Positions 27,501-37,019 of a DNA stretch of 64,000 nucleotides are shown one piece after another. The position numbers were made by a program, and so were the translations under genes. A model generated the notes under the pieces. The model saw nothing but the letters and a program-made list of their open reading frames with translations. It was not told where the DNA came from and searched no databases. Each line of letters starts with the position of its first letter. The first letter of the stretch is position 1. This stretch comes from Luidia sarsii (lineage: Eukaryota; Echinodermata; Asteroidea; Paxillosida; Luidiidae): the NCBI GenBank assembly GCA_949987565.1, contig OX465102.1, positions 24,404,760-24,468,759 of the forward strand. Reading direction: 5' to 3'.

Positions 27501-30500
27501 TACTTGCAACGTGGTATGGTCGTAGGCGATGATTGCTTTGGATGGCCAATATTTAATTGAAATATTCGCAAATAGGCGCTGTTGAAAAAAGGACGTAAAA
27601 TCTAAAACCTACGACACCCTGTATTCCTAGACGATCTCTCGGTCAAGTACTGACAAAGCCCTATGTTGTTTGACTGCGGTGATCGGACGAGAACCGGTAC
27701 TTGCAACGTGGTATGGTCGTAGACGATGATTGCTTTAGGTCGCCAATATTTAATTGAAATATTCGCAAATAGGCGCTATTGAAAAAAGGACGTAAAATCT
27801 AAAACCTACGACACCCTGTATTCCTAGACGATCTCTCGGTCAAGTACTGACAGAGCCCTACGTTGTTTGACTGCGGTGATCGGACGAGAACCGGTACTTG
27901 CAACGTGGTATGGTCGTAGGCGATGATTGCTTTAGATGGCCAATATTTAATTGAAATATTCGCAAATAGGCGATATTGAAAAAAGGACGTAAAATCTAAA
28001 ACCTACGACACCCTGTATTCCTAGACGATCTCTCGGTCAAGTACTGACAGAGCCCTACGTTGTTTGACTTCGGTGATCAGACGAGAACCGGTACTTGCAA
28101 CGTGGTATGGTCGTAGGCGATAATTGCTTTAAATCGCCAATATTTAATTGAAATTTTCGCAAATAGACGCTATTGAAAAATGAAAGAAAAAATAAAAACC
28201 TACGACACCCTGTATTCCTAGACGATCTCTCGGTCAAGTACTGACAGAGCCTTACGTTGTTTGACTGCGGTGATCGGACGAGAACCGGTACTTGCAACGT
28301 GGTATGGTCGTAGGCGATGATTGCTTTGGATCGCCAATATTTAATTGAAATATTCGCAAATAGGCGCTATTGAAAAAAGGACGTAAAATCTATAACCTAC
28401 GACACCCTGTATTCCTAGACGATCTCTCGGTCAAGTACTGACAGAGCCCTACGTTGTTTGACTGCGGTGATCGGACGAGAACCGGTACTTGCAACGTGGT
28501 ATGGTCGTAGGCGATGATTGCTTTGGATCGCCAATATTTAATTGAAATATTCGCAAATAGGCGCTATTGAAAAAAGGACGTAAAATCTATAACCTACGAC
28601 ACCCTGTATTCCTAGACGATCTCTCGGTCAAGTACTGACAGAGCCCTACGTTGTTTGACTGCGGTGATCGGACGAGAACCGGTACTTGCAACGTGGTATG
28701 GTCGTAGGCGATTATTGCTTTGGATCGCCAATATTTAATTGAAATATTCGCAAATAGGCGCTATTGAAAAAAGGACGTAAAATCTCAAACCTACGACACC
28801 CTGTATTCCTAGACGATCTCTCGGTCAAGTACTGACAGAGCCCTACGTTGTTTGACAGCGGTGATCGGACGAGAACCGGTACTTGCAACGTGGTATGGTC
28901 GTAGGCGATGATTGCTTTGGATCGCCAATATTTAATTGAAATATTCGCAAATAGGCGCTATTGAAAAAAGGACGTAAAATCTAAAACCTACGACACCCTG
29001 TATTCCTAGACGATCTCTCGGTCAAGTACTGACAGAGCCCTACGTTGTTTGACTGCGGTGATCGGACGAAAACCGGTACTTGCAACGTGGTATGGTCGTA
29101 GGCGATGATTGCTTTGGATCGCCAATATTTAATTGAAATATTCGCAAATAGGCGCTATTGAAAAAAGGACGTAAAATCTAAAACCTACGACACCCTGTAT
29201 TCCTAGACGATCTCTCGGTCAAGTACTGACAGAGCCCTACGTTGTTTGACAGCGGTGATCGGACGAGAACCGGTACTTGCAACGTGGTATGGTCGTAGGC
29301 GATGATTGCTTTGGATCGCCAATATTGAATTGAAATATTCGCAAATAGGCGCTATTGAAAAAAGGACGTAAAATCTATAACCTACGACACCCTGTATTCC
29401 TAGACGATCTCTCGGTCAAGTACTGACAGAGCCCTACGTTGTTTGACTGCGGTGATCGGACGAGAACCGGTACTTGCAACGTGGTATGGTCGTAGGCGAT
29501 GATTGCTTTGGATCGCCAATATTTAATTGAAATATTCGCAAATAGGCGCTATTGAAAAAAGGACGTAAAATCTAAAACCTACGACACCCTGTATTCCTAG
29601 ACGATCTCTCGGTCAAGTACTGACAGAGCCCTACGTTGTTTGACTGCGGTGATCGGACGAGAACCGGTACTTGCAACGTGGTATGGTCGTAGGCGATGAT
29701 TGCTTTTGATCGCCAATATTTAATTGAAATATTCGCAAATAGGCGCTATTGAAAAAAGGACGTAAAATCTAAAACCTACGACACCCTGTATTCCTAGACG
29801 ATCTCTCGGTCAAGTACTGACAGAGCCCTACGTTGTTTGACTGCGGTGATCGGACGAGAACCGGTACTTGCAACGTGGTATGGTCGTAGACGATGATTGC
29901 TTTGGATCGCCAATATTTAATTGAAATATTCGCAAATAGGCGCTATTGAAAAAAGGACGTAAAATCTAAAACCTACGACACCCTGTATTCCTAGACGATC
30001 TCTCAGTCAAGTACTGACAGAGCCCTACGTTGTTTGACTGCGGTGATCGGACGAGAACCGGTACTTGCAACGTGGTATGGTCGTAGGCGATGATTGCTTT
30101 AGATGGCCAATATTTAATTGAAATATTCGCAAATAGGCGCTATTGAAAAAAGGACGTAAAATCTAAAACCTACGACACCCTGTATTCCTAGACGATCTCT
30201 CGGTCAAGTACTGACAGAGCCCTACGTTGTTTGACTGCGGTGATCGGACGAGAAGCGGTACTTGCAACGTGGTATGGTCGTAGGCGATGATTGCTTTAGA
30301 TGGCCAATATTTAATTGAAATATTCGCAAATAGGCGCTATTGAAAAAAGGACGTAAAATCTGAAACCTACGACACCCTGTATTCCTAGACGATCTCTCGG
30401 TCAAGTACTGACAGAGCCCTACGTTGTTTGACTGCGGTGATCAGACGAGAACCGGTACTTGCAACGTGGTATGGTCGTAGGCGATAATTGCTTTAAATCG

Positions 30501-32274
30501 CCAATATTTAATTGAAATTTTCGCAAATAGACGCTATTGAAAAATGAAAGAAAAAATGAAAACCTACGACACCCTGTATTCCTAGACGATCTCTCGGTCA
30601 AGTACTGACAGAGCCCTACGTTGTTTGACTGCAGTGATCGGACGAGAACCGGTACTTGCAACGTGGTATGGTCGTAGGCGATGATTGCTTTGGATCGCCA
30701 ATATTTAATTGAAATATTCGCAAATAGGCGCTATTGAAAAAAGGACGTAAATCTATAACCTACGACACCCTGTATTCCTAGACGATCTCTCGGTCAAGTA
30801 CTGACAGAGCCCTACGTTGTTTGACTGCGGTGATCGGACGAGAACCGGTACTTGCAACGTGGTATGGTCGTAGGCGATGATTGCTTTGGATCGCCAATAT
30901 TTAATTGAAATATTCGCAAATAGGCGCTATTGAAAAAAGGACGTAAAATCTAAAACCTACCACACCCTGTATTCCTAGACGATCTCTCTGTCAAGTACTG
31001 ACAGAGCCCTACGTTGTTTGACAGCAGTGATCGGACGAGAACCGGTACTTGCAACGTGGTATGGTCGTAGGCGATGATTGCTTTGGATCGCCAATATTTA
31101 ATTGAAATATTCGCAAATAGGCGCTATTGAAAAAAGGACGTAAAATCTATAACCTACGACACCCTGTATGCCTAGACGTTCTCTCGGTCAAGTACTGACA
31201 GAGCCCTACGTTGTTTGACTGCGGTGATCGGACGAGAACCGGTACTTGCAACGTGGTATGGTCGTAGGCGATGATTGCTTTGGATCGCCAATATTTAATT
31301 GAAATATTCGCAAATAGGCGCTATTGAAAAAAGGACGTAAAATCTAAAACCTACGACACCCTGTATTCCTAGACGAACTCTCGGTCAAGTACTGACAGAG
31401 CCCTACGTTGTTTGACAGCGGTGATCGGACGAGAACCGGTACTTGCAACGTGGTATGGTCGTAGGCGATGATTGCTTTGGATCGCCAATATTTAATTGAA
31501 ATATTCGCAAATAGGCGCTATTGAAAAAAGGACGTAAAATCTAAAACCTACGACACCCTGTATTCCTAGACGATCTCTCGGTCAAGTACTGACAGAGCCC
31601 TACGTTGTTTGACTGCGGTGATCGGACGAGAACCGGTACTTGCAACGTGGTATGGTCGTAGGCGATGATTGCTTTGGATCGCCAATATTTAATTGAAATA
31701 TTCGCAAATAGGCGCTATTGAAAAAAGGACGTAAAATCTAAAACCTACGACACCCTGTATTCCTAGACGATCTCTCGGTCAAGTACTGACAGAGCCCTAC
31801 GTTGTTTGACTGCGGTGATCGGACGAGAACCGGTACTTGCAACGTGGTATGGTCGTAGGCGATGATTGCTTTTGATCGCCAATATTTAATTGAAATATTC
31901 GCAAATAGGCGCTATTGAAAAAAGGACGTAAAATCTAAAACCTACGACACCCTGTATTCCTAGACGATCTCTCGGTCAAGTACTTACAGAGCCCTATGTT
32001 GTTTGACTGCGGTGATCGGACGAGAAATCTAAACCCTACGACACCCTGTATTCCTAGACGATATCTCGGTCAAGTACTGACAGAGCCCTACGTTGTTTGA
32101 CTGCGGTGATCGGACGAGAACCGGTACTTGCAACGTGGTATGGTCGTAGGCGATGATTGCTTTGGATGGCCAATATTTAATTGAAATATTCGCAAATAGG
32201 CGCTGTTGAAAAAAGGACGTAAAATTTAAAAATTAAACGAAATGAAATGAAATGAAATTGAAGTTTAATTGGAA

Positions 32275-32424
32275 TTCTACCGAGTCACCACTAGCACTGA
32301 AGGACTTACGTGAGATTGCACCTGCCACCGGTATTCTATTGTCACACTTGAGAGAGTTCTTTTAACAAAAGAGCGCGCCCCTATATAACCGTGCCCCGGC
32401 ACTTACGCCTCAGGGCATTTTTGT
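32275..32424 (+). repeat. DIRS inverted terminal repeat (low-coordinate end)
   Basis: Reads inward from tctaccgagtcacca to catttttgt and matches the complement of 36871-37018. The inner 119 bp (32306-32424) differs by one base (cagggca here, cagtgca at the other end). The outer ~30 bp are only about 80% similar, so each end is recognisable, as needed for the composite internal region. It contains a TATATAA box (32382-32388) directed into the element, antisense to its genes; the initiator-like base after it is altered here. Confidence 0.9.
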
Positions 32425-32497
32425 ACGTAGAACGTTTGCAGTCAGTCAACGGGAGGGCATCGGTTTACTTTTTCCGTCATTAATGACTTGGGAGGGA
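32425..32497. other. Spacer between DIRS terminal repeat and ICR
   Basis: 73 bp of unique sequence separating the low-end terminal repeat from the internal complementary region. No gene or further repeat was seen. Confidence 0.6.
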
Positions 32498-32626
32498 ACG
32501 TAAGTCCTTCAGTGCTAGTGGTGACTCGGTAGAATTCCAATTAAACTTCAATTTCATTTCATTTCATTTCGTTTAATTTTTAAATTCTACCTCGTCACCA
32601 CATAGCACCTCGGCCTTACGTGAGAT
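32498..32626 (+). repeat. DIRS internal complementary region (ICR)
   Basis: A 129-bp segment made of two parts: 32498-32586 is the exact reverse complement of the element's low end (32223-32311, 89 bp), and 32583-32626 is the exact reverse complement of its high end (36979-37022, 44 bp). The parts overlap by 4 bp, AATT (89 + 44 - 4 = 129). The region is therefore the complement of the sequence produced when the two ends are joined in a circle. In the accepted DIRS model this region templates completion of the ends and circle closure. Confidence 0.92.
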
Positions 32627-32837
32627 GTTTGGAGCAACTCTGAATGCAAACCAAGTAAAGGAAACAACCATTCATGTTCCTCAGAATACATGCACATCTC
32701 TTTATTGGATATTTTATTCACGCCGTGTGTGAACATTAAAACATAAATTGAAGCGTCGGTCCTTATATGACATTTTCATATTTACGTTTCAGTAAGAATC
32801 AAATAACTGAATAAGTTGCCTGATACACAGGTGAATT
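32627..32837 (-). terminator. DIRS 3' untranslated region with poly(A) signals
   Basis: Between the recombinase stop and the internal complementary region. Two AATAAA hexamers on the minus strand (32713-32718 and 32701-32706) lie 120-137 nt after the stop and probably define the transcript 3' end. If so, the mature transcript would end before the ICR unless read-through occurs, which would matter for replication. Confidence 0.45.
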
Positions 32838-33881
32838 CTATGGCTGATTCTTGCCCAGAACCGCATTAGCAAAAGCGGGGTTTGTAATAATACTCTTATT
32901 ATAGTACTTGGCGAAGGTGGAGCATTTTGACCACCCAGCAGTTTTCATAATTGTATCCAGTGACACTCCGTACTTGAAAGCGGTACTACATGCTGCTGAT
33001 CTGGTACTATGTGCAGTAAATTTGTCAGTATTGATACCAGCTGCTTTCAATGTGCCTTTGATCCAACGGCCTATAGTTTCTGAACCTACGGCCTTGTACG
33101 GTTGAACATAACTCAAGAATAATCGCCTCTCAGTACCTCTTACAGGTTTGGTTCTTTGGAGGTATGTTCTCAAAACATTAATAACACAAAGTAAAGCATC
33201 ATGGGGATATGATGTAAATGAAACATCTACATGAGGCTTGCAAACTTTACTTGTTTTCGTAAGTTTATCAATAACAAATGTAACACCAGTAGCTGTAACA
33301 TTAGCATAGTCCAAATTGATTAATGCTATGGTTTGACAGCGTTGCCCCGATATTAAGGCAATCAACGTAACCAGTTTCATGGTGAGGTTTTTTGTTGATA
33401 GATCTATGTCGGGTCCAAGAGACCGAATGTGATTTAAAACAATAGTCACATCCCACGTTTGTGAGTACCGCGGTGTCGGCGGTCTAAGGTTAAATGCACC
33501 TGTTAGCAGTCTTTTGACGAGCGGGTTTGAGCCCATAGTCACGCCCTCTATTGGTAGGGTTACTGCTGATATGGCACTCCGTAGTGTGTTGAGGGTGCTA
33601 TATTCACTGCCCTTGTGAAATTCTGCTGCAAGAAAGTCAACTACTGAAGTTACATTTGGTCGAACAGGATCAGTCTTTGTCTGACTACAGAAGTGAAGCC
33701 ACTTCTGTAATGCTGATCTATAGCATTTCCTGGTGGACGTTCGCCAGGATGCAAGGATAATCTGGGCAGCTTGTCTAGAAATTCCTTGTTCTCGGAGTGT
33801 TTCCCTGATAAGAGGCAGGCCATCAGCCTTAGACGATCCCGTAAGGGATGAGCTCTGTCTGAAAATGGAAGGGAGAGCAAA
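32838..33881 (-). CDS. DIRS tyrosine recombinase (YR)
   Basis: Open frame of 347 codons on the minus strand, stop at 32838, with no stop up to a TGA at 33882-33884. The first ATG lies only at 33536 (codon 116), but conserved DIRS recombinase sequence is visible upstream of it: SWRTSTRKCY and the helical N-terminal core-binding region with FLAAEF and LNTLRSAISA. Translation therefore probably begins upstream, perhaps through the overlapping RT frame. The catalytic domain carries Arg in SGQR (about codon 181), H-x-x-R in AHSTR (about 291-294), Trp in AGW (about 317) and the nucleophile Tyr in FAKYYNK (about 326-327). It would integrate the circular DNA form by site-specific strand exchange, in place of a DDE integrase. 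All catalytic residues are intact. Confidence 0.9.
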   Translation of the reverse strand, partial: FALPSIFRQSSSLTGSSKADGLPLIRETLREQGISRQAAQIILASWRTSTRKCYRSALQKWLHFCSQTKTDPVRPNVTSVVDFLAAEFHKGSEYSTLNTLRSAISAVTLPIEGVTMGSNPLVKRLLTGAFNLRPPTPRYSQTWDVTIVLNHIRSLGPDIDLSTKNLTMKLVTLIALISGQRCQTIALINLDYANVTATGVTFVIDKLTKTSKVCKPHVDVSFTSYPHDALLCVINVLRTYLQRTKPVRGTERRLFLSYVQPYKAVGSETIGRWIKGTLKAAGINTDKFTAHSTRSAACSTAFKYGVSLDTIMKTAGWSKCSTFAKYYNKSIITNPAFANAVLGKNQP

Positions 33882-34123
33882 TCAGGTTTAGCGGGTAAAA
33901 TGCAAGGTCTCCGTGTAAGCATTTTCATCATTTTCGGAAACCATGGTTGTGTGTGCCACAAAGGTGCCACAACAATACCCTTTGCTTTGTCGTGCTCAAT
34001 TTTTGTTAGCACTCTGTCAATAAGGCTAAATGGCGGAAATGCGTAAAAACATTCATAAGCAGACCAGTCAATAGTGAATGCATCTATGTGCGCACATGAT
34101 GGGTCTTGCTTGCCAAGACACAT
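33650..34123 (-). pseudogene. DIRS post-RNase H domain, out-of-frame continuation of RT
   Basis: The open frame on the minus strand from 34123 reads DPSCAHIDAFTIDWS and FYAFPPFSLIDRVL, followed by LWHTQPWFPK. This is the conserved region that lies between RNase H and the recombinase in DIRS elements, which has been described in the literature as a Dam-like methyltransferase domain. It should be fused to the upstream RT-RNase H frame but is displaced by a small insertion at about 34105-34112, next to a CAAG/CAAG direct repeat that could have slipped. It ends at 33650 after overlapping the recombinase frame by about 230 bp, as is normal for the family. The ATG at 34123 is probably incidental. 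Confidence 0.8.
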
Positions 34124-35963
34124 ATGAACTTACTTGGTAGTTCAACCGAGATGCAAATAAATCAACATCAGGCATTTGAAAAGATTGTGTTAGTCGTTGA
34201 AAGACACAAGGATCTAATTTCCATTCCAAATCGTCCCTGAAATGTCGGGACGCATAGTCGGCTACAATATTTTCTGAGCCCGGGAGATGCGATACCGTAA
34301 GCCAAATGTTACGGCTCATGCACCATGTCCAAATTTCTCTGGACAACTTATTCAGAAGTTCTGATTTTGAACCGCCAAAGTGCTTTAAATAAGCTATTGT
34401 TGTGGCATTGTCTGATTTCAAATGAATTACAATTCTGCCATGGCTAGGAAAAAATGATTGCAGAGCAAGGAGGCAAGCTTTAAGCTCAAGATAATTGATA
34501 TGATGCAAAGCTTCCTGGCGGGACCATTGGCCCCCAGTAGTGCGGCCATCGCAATGTGCACCCCAGCCTTCCTTTGAGGCATCAGTTTCGATTACATAAT
34601 CAGGCATATGTCTATGCATTGGAGCCGTTGAAGACGGCAAGGTTTTTGACCACCAATGTAAGTCAGATGTGGCTTGTTCGGATAGGACCATTTTGGCCTC
34701 AAAATTTCCACCATTTTGAGCTAGCATTTTGTTTTTCTCGTTTTCGATTGTATGTCTGTACATTGGGCCATATGGTACTGCTAACTCGCATGAAACCAAT
34801 AAGCCAATAATGCTAGCAACATCCCGAATTTTCCATGTTTCCATGGCAAGAAGACTCAGGATAGCCATACGGGTATTCTCAGCTTTGATGGAAGGAATGG
34901 ATATGGTCATATTCGCTGTGTTTAGCTTAAACCCGAGGAAAACAATTTCCTGGGATGGTGTTAGGACAGATTTCTGAGCATTAACCGTAAACCCCAGGCT
35001 TTGAATAAGGGTTATCCTTGCAAGTATATTGTCAACACATTCTTGGGCCGTTCGCCCTATAAGTAACGAATCATCAATGTAGTCACACGATTCGTGACCC
35101 AACTGCCTGAGGGAAGCTATAATGGGTTTCATCACTTTCGTGAAGACCCGAGGAGCACTCGCTAGGCCAAACGGCAAGCAATTAAACTCATATACTTTAT
35201 CTTGCCAAACAAAGCGCAAGAATTTCCTATGCTCTTTGGCAATTGGAATTGCAAAATACGCATCTTTAAGATCAATGGATGCCATGTAATCATTTGCTCT
35301 GATGAGCTGAATTGCGTTGCGAATAGTTTCCATTTTAAAATGGTGGTACGCAACAAAAGCATTTAAGTCCCGTAAATTTATAATTGGACGAAACGAACCA
35401 TCTTTTTTAGGTCTGAGAAAAATGTTCGACAAGTATTCCCCATCTGAGTGGGTTTTTTGAACAATAGCTCCCTTTTGAAGCATTTTAGCAACTTCGTCTG
35501 TTATCATGGAAGATTCATGATCAGAAAAACATATCTCTTGAGGGATACGAGTTTGAACAGGCCATTCGGCAAATTCAATATGGTAATGTTGGACCGTGTC
35601 CAGAACCCATTTGTCAGACGTCATCTCACGCCATTTGGCGATGGAGTGTGCAAGTCTACCTGCCATAAACGTTGACACCATAAGATTTTGAGCGATAAAA
35701 TCACATTTGTGCTCACTCACCGTTGTGTTGCTATGTTCTACTTGGTCACAGTGGGTTGTCGCCCGTATGCGGGTTTTTTCCTCTGCCATGCCTTCGGGCG
35801 CGAGGAGTTTAAATAACCCTGCTGCTGTTGACCTGATGGGCGGAACGACTTGGCGTCCCGACTGTAGTTCTGCCTTCCATAACCCCGTTTGGAGTTGGCG
35901 AACGACTCCGTACGCTTGCCAAATTGTTGGCTCAGTTTGTTTGTCTCCTGAATGTCTTTGCAT
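34068..35963 (-). CDS. DIRS reverse transcriptase-RNase H (interrupted at 3' end)
   Basis: 631 residues from an ATG at 35963 inside the Gag frame. The reverse transcriptase domain spans about 165-390: FRPIINLRDLN (about 191-201), motif A SIDLKDAY (Asp231), LPFGLASAP (263-271) and the catalytic YIDD at 295-298. RNase H follows, with the expected acidic residues at Asp461 (ETDAS), Glu493 (YLELKA), Asp518 (KSDNAT) and Asp569 (VADYASR). It then reads DVDLFASRLN, the start of the DIRS-specific region after RNase H. The frame ends early: near codon 618 (about 34105-34112) a small insertion shifts it, and it stops at 34068 while the homologous region continues in another frame (33650-34123). All catalytic residues lie before the break. 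The enzyme would copy element RNA into cDNA. Confidence 0.9.
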   Translation of the reverse strand: MQRHSGDKQTEPTIWQAYGVVRQLQTGLWKAELQSGRQVVPPIRSTAAGLFKLLAPEGMAEEKTRIRATTHCDQVEHSNTTVSEHKCDFIAQNLMVSTFMAGRLAHSIAKWREMTSDKWVLDTVQHYHIEFAEWPVQTRIPQEICFSDHESSMITDEVAKMLQKGAIVQKTHSDGEYLSNIFLRPKKDGSFRPIINLRDLNAFVAYHHFKMETIRNAIQLIRANDYMASIDLKDAYFAIPIAKEHRKFLRFVWQDKVYEFNCLPFGLASAPRVFTKVMKPIIASLRQLGHESCDYIDDSLLIGRTAQECVDNILARITLIQSLGFTVNAQKSVLTPSQEIVFLGFKLNTANMTISIPSIKAENTRMAILSLLAMETWKIRDVASIIGLLVSCELAVPYGPMYRHTIENEKNKMLAQNGGNFEAKMVLSEQATSDLHWWSKTLPSSTAPMHRHMPDYVIETDASKEGWGAHCDGRTTGGQWSRQEALHHINYLELKACLLALQSFFPSHGRIVIHLKSDNATTIAYLKHFGGSKSELLNKLSREIWTWCMSRNIWLTVSHLPGSENIVADYASRHFRDDLEWKLDPCVFQRLTQSFQMPDVDLFASRLNYQVSSYVSWQARPIMCAHRCIHY

Positions 35964-36850
35964 TGCTGCGAAAGATTATCCCCAAACAGAAGCCCAGTTA
36001 CGGGTGTCCGTGCGGAACAAAGACTAGCGAACTGCCGATTCAAATCTGGTTTGATGAATTCACGGCGACGCAAGTTAAGCTCATCTCTTGCGTAACCAAT
36101 TATAGCTACAGAATCACAGAGCTTTGTCATGAGAGCTTTTTGGTTCTCGGTTGCGTTTCCCATTAAGGATTGCATGCATTGAACAATCGGCACAATGCTT
36201 TTTAGCAATGCCTGTTCAACCTTTTGAAATCTTATGTCTGTAGATCTAGTTTTAGATTGCAGGGTACACCAGATTTCTGGATTTACTCGAGTTTGCTCGA
36301 GTTTGTCGATGTTGGATGGCCGTTTAAAACTATTGAGTTTTTCGGTGATCTTGTCATCCGATGATTTTCGTCTGAGTACTTTGCTCACCACAGCCGCCAA
36401 TTGGTCGTCGACCTTCTCCCCCGCGTCTTCACTGGAATAGAACTGTTCGATGTCGTCGAGCACTCTCCCTGAAGTTCCGTCTTTCTCTTGAACTTGAAGT
36501 AGAAGCTCGATTGCCTTGTCAGTGACGATGGATTCGTCGCTCGAGGAGACCGTTTCGTCAGTTTTCTGACGTTTCGCTGGTCTGCTGTCGAGAGCGGACA
36601 CCACTGTTGACTGCAGTGTCTGCATTGCTTCGGCGATTACTGCCATTTTGTCCTGCACAGCCGCAAATTCTTCTCGACTGACGACCTCGGTTGTCTTTGC
36701 AGCTCTCTTCTTTGGCTTCGCCGAGGAAGATGGCGCAGGTGGCTTGCTACCAGCGATAGAGCCTGAAGTAGACGGGCCTGGATCCAGTTGTGTCAGGCCT
36801 AGCTCGCTGTCGGAAGCGAGCAAATCGAGTAGTGTAGGTTCCGAAGACAT
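35738..36850 (-). CDS. DIRS Gag-like protein (370 aa)
   Basis: First frame of the element, starting at a true ATG 33 nt after the probable transcription start. The protein is acidic and Ser/Pro-rich at the N-terminus (residues 1-50), then has a basic stretch (KPKKRAAK) and a helical-looking region with a possible coiled coil (about 58-90). The middle is mixed-charge, and the C-terminus is rich in Arg, Gln, Gly, Ser and Tyr (about 315-370), likely an RNA-binding tail. No CCHC knuckle is present, which is usual for DIRS Gag. The role as structural/nucleocapsid protein is inferred from position (first frame, upstream of RT) and composition. It overlaps the RT frame by 226 bp in another frame, so RT expression would need frameshifting, reinitiation or a separate message. 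Confidence 0.8.
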   Translation of the reverse strand: MSSEPTLLDLLASDSELGLTQLDPGPSTSGSIAGSKPPAPSSSAKPKKRAAKTTEVVSREEFAAVQDKMAVIAEAMQTLQSTVVSALDSRPAKRQKTDETVSSSDESIVTDKAIELLLQVQEKDGTSGRVLDDIEQFYSSEDAGEKVDDQLAAVVSKVLRRKSSDDKITEKLNSFKRPSNIDKLEQTRVNPEIWCTLQSKTRSTDIRFQKVEQALLKSIVPIVQCMQSLMGNATENQKALMTKLCDSVAIIGYARDELNLRRREFIKPDLNRQFASLCSARTPVTGLLFGDNLSQQCKDIQETNKLSQQFGKRTESFANSKRGYGRQNYSRDAKSFRPSGQQQQGYLNSSRPKAWQRKKPAYGRQPTVTK

Positions 36851-36870
36851 CTTGACGATAGATACCGGTC

Positions 36871-37018
36871 ACAAAAATGCACTGAGGCGTAAGTGCCGGG
36901 GCACGGTTATATAGGGGCGCGCTCTTTTGTTAAAAGAACTCTCTCAAGTGTGACAATAGAATACCGGTGGCAGGTGCAATCTCACGTAAGGCCGAGGTGC
37001 TATGTGGTGACGAGGTAG
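36871..37018 (-). repeat. DIRS inverted terminal repeat (5' end of element)
   Basis: Upstream terminal repeat of the element, lying directly before Gag. It holds the probable promoter. It is the inverted partner of 32275-32424. Confidence 0.9.
36879..36913 (-). promoter_or_regulatory. Probable core promoter of the DIRS element
   Basis: On the minus strand a TATATAA box (complement of 36907-36913) lies 30 bp ahead of the A in an initiator-like TCAGTGC (complement of 36879-36885). The spacing is that of a standard RNA polymerase II TATA-initiator pair. Initiation there would give a leader of about 33 nt before the Gag ATG at 36850. Inferred from motif and spacing only. Confidence 0.55.
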
Positions 37019-37019
37019 A

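Larger units (their letters stand above)
1..32222. repeat. 197-bp satellite array, left part
   Basis: Head-to-tail tandem array of a 197-bp monomer (start gtacttgcaa at 1, next at 198), about 163 copies with mostly single-base differences. Two main monomer variants are seen around monomer positions 86-108: one reads aaaaaaggacgtaaaatc, the other aaaaatgaaagaaaaaatg. The second variant removes the minus-strand stop, which is why 60-80 residue open frames recur; these vary like non-coding DNA and I do not call them genes. Dyads inside the monomer: positions 1-7 with 145-151, 20-27 with 109-116, and a 7-bp hairpin 49-55/61-67. The array is most likely heterochromatic (pericentromeric, subtelomeric or interstitial). 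No conserved hammerhead core was found on either strand. Confidence 0.97.

Noticed and set aside
1..32222. CRISPR-like array
   Set aside because: Regular spacing suggested repeats with spacers, but the whole 197-bp unit is conserved with no variable spacers. It is a satellite in a eukaryotic genome.
32272..32540. Separate small MITE next to the DIRS element
   Set aside because: The inverted pair at 32272-32540 looked like an independent MITE, but it is fully explained as the DIRS terminal repeat facing its own internal complementary region.
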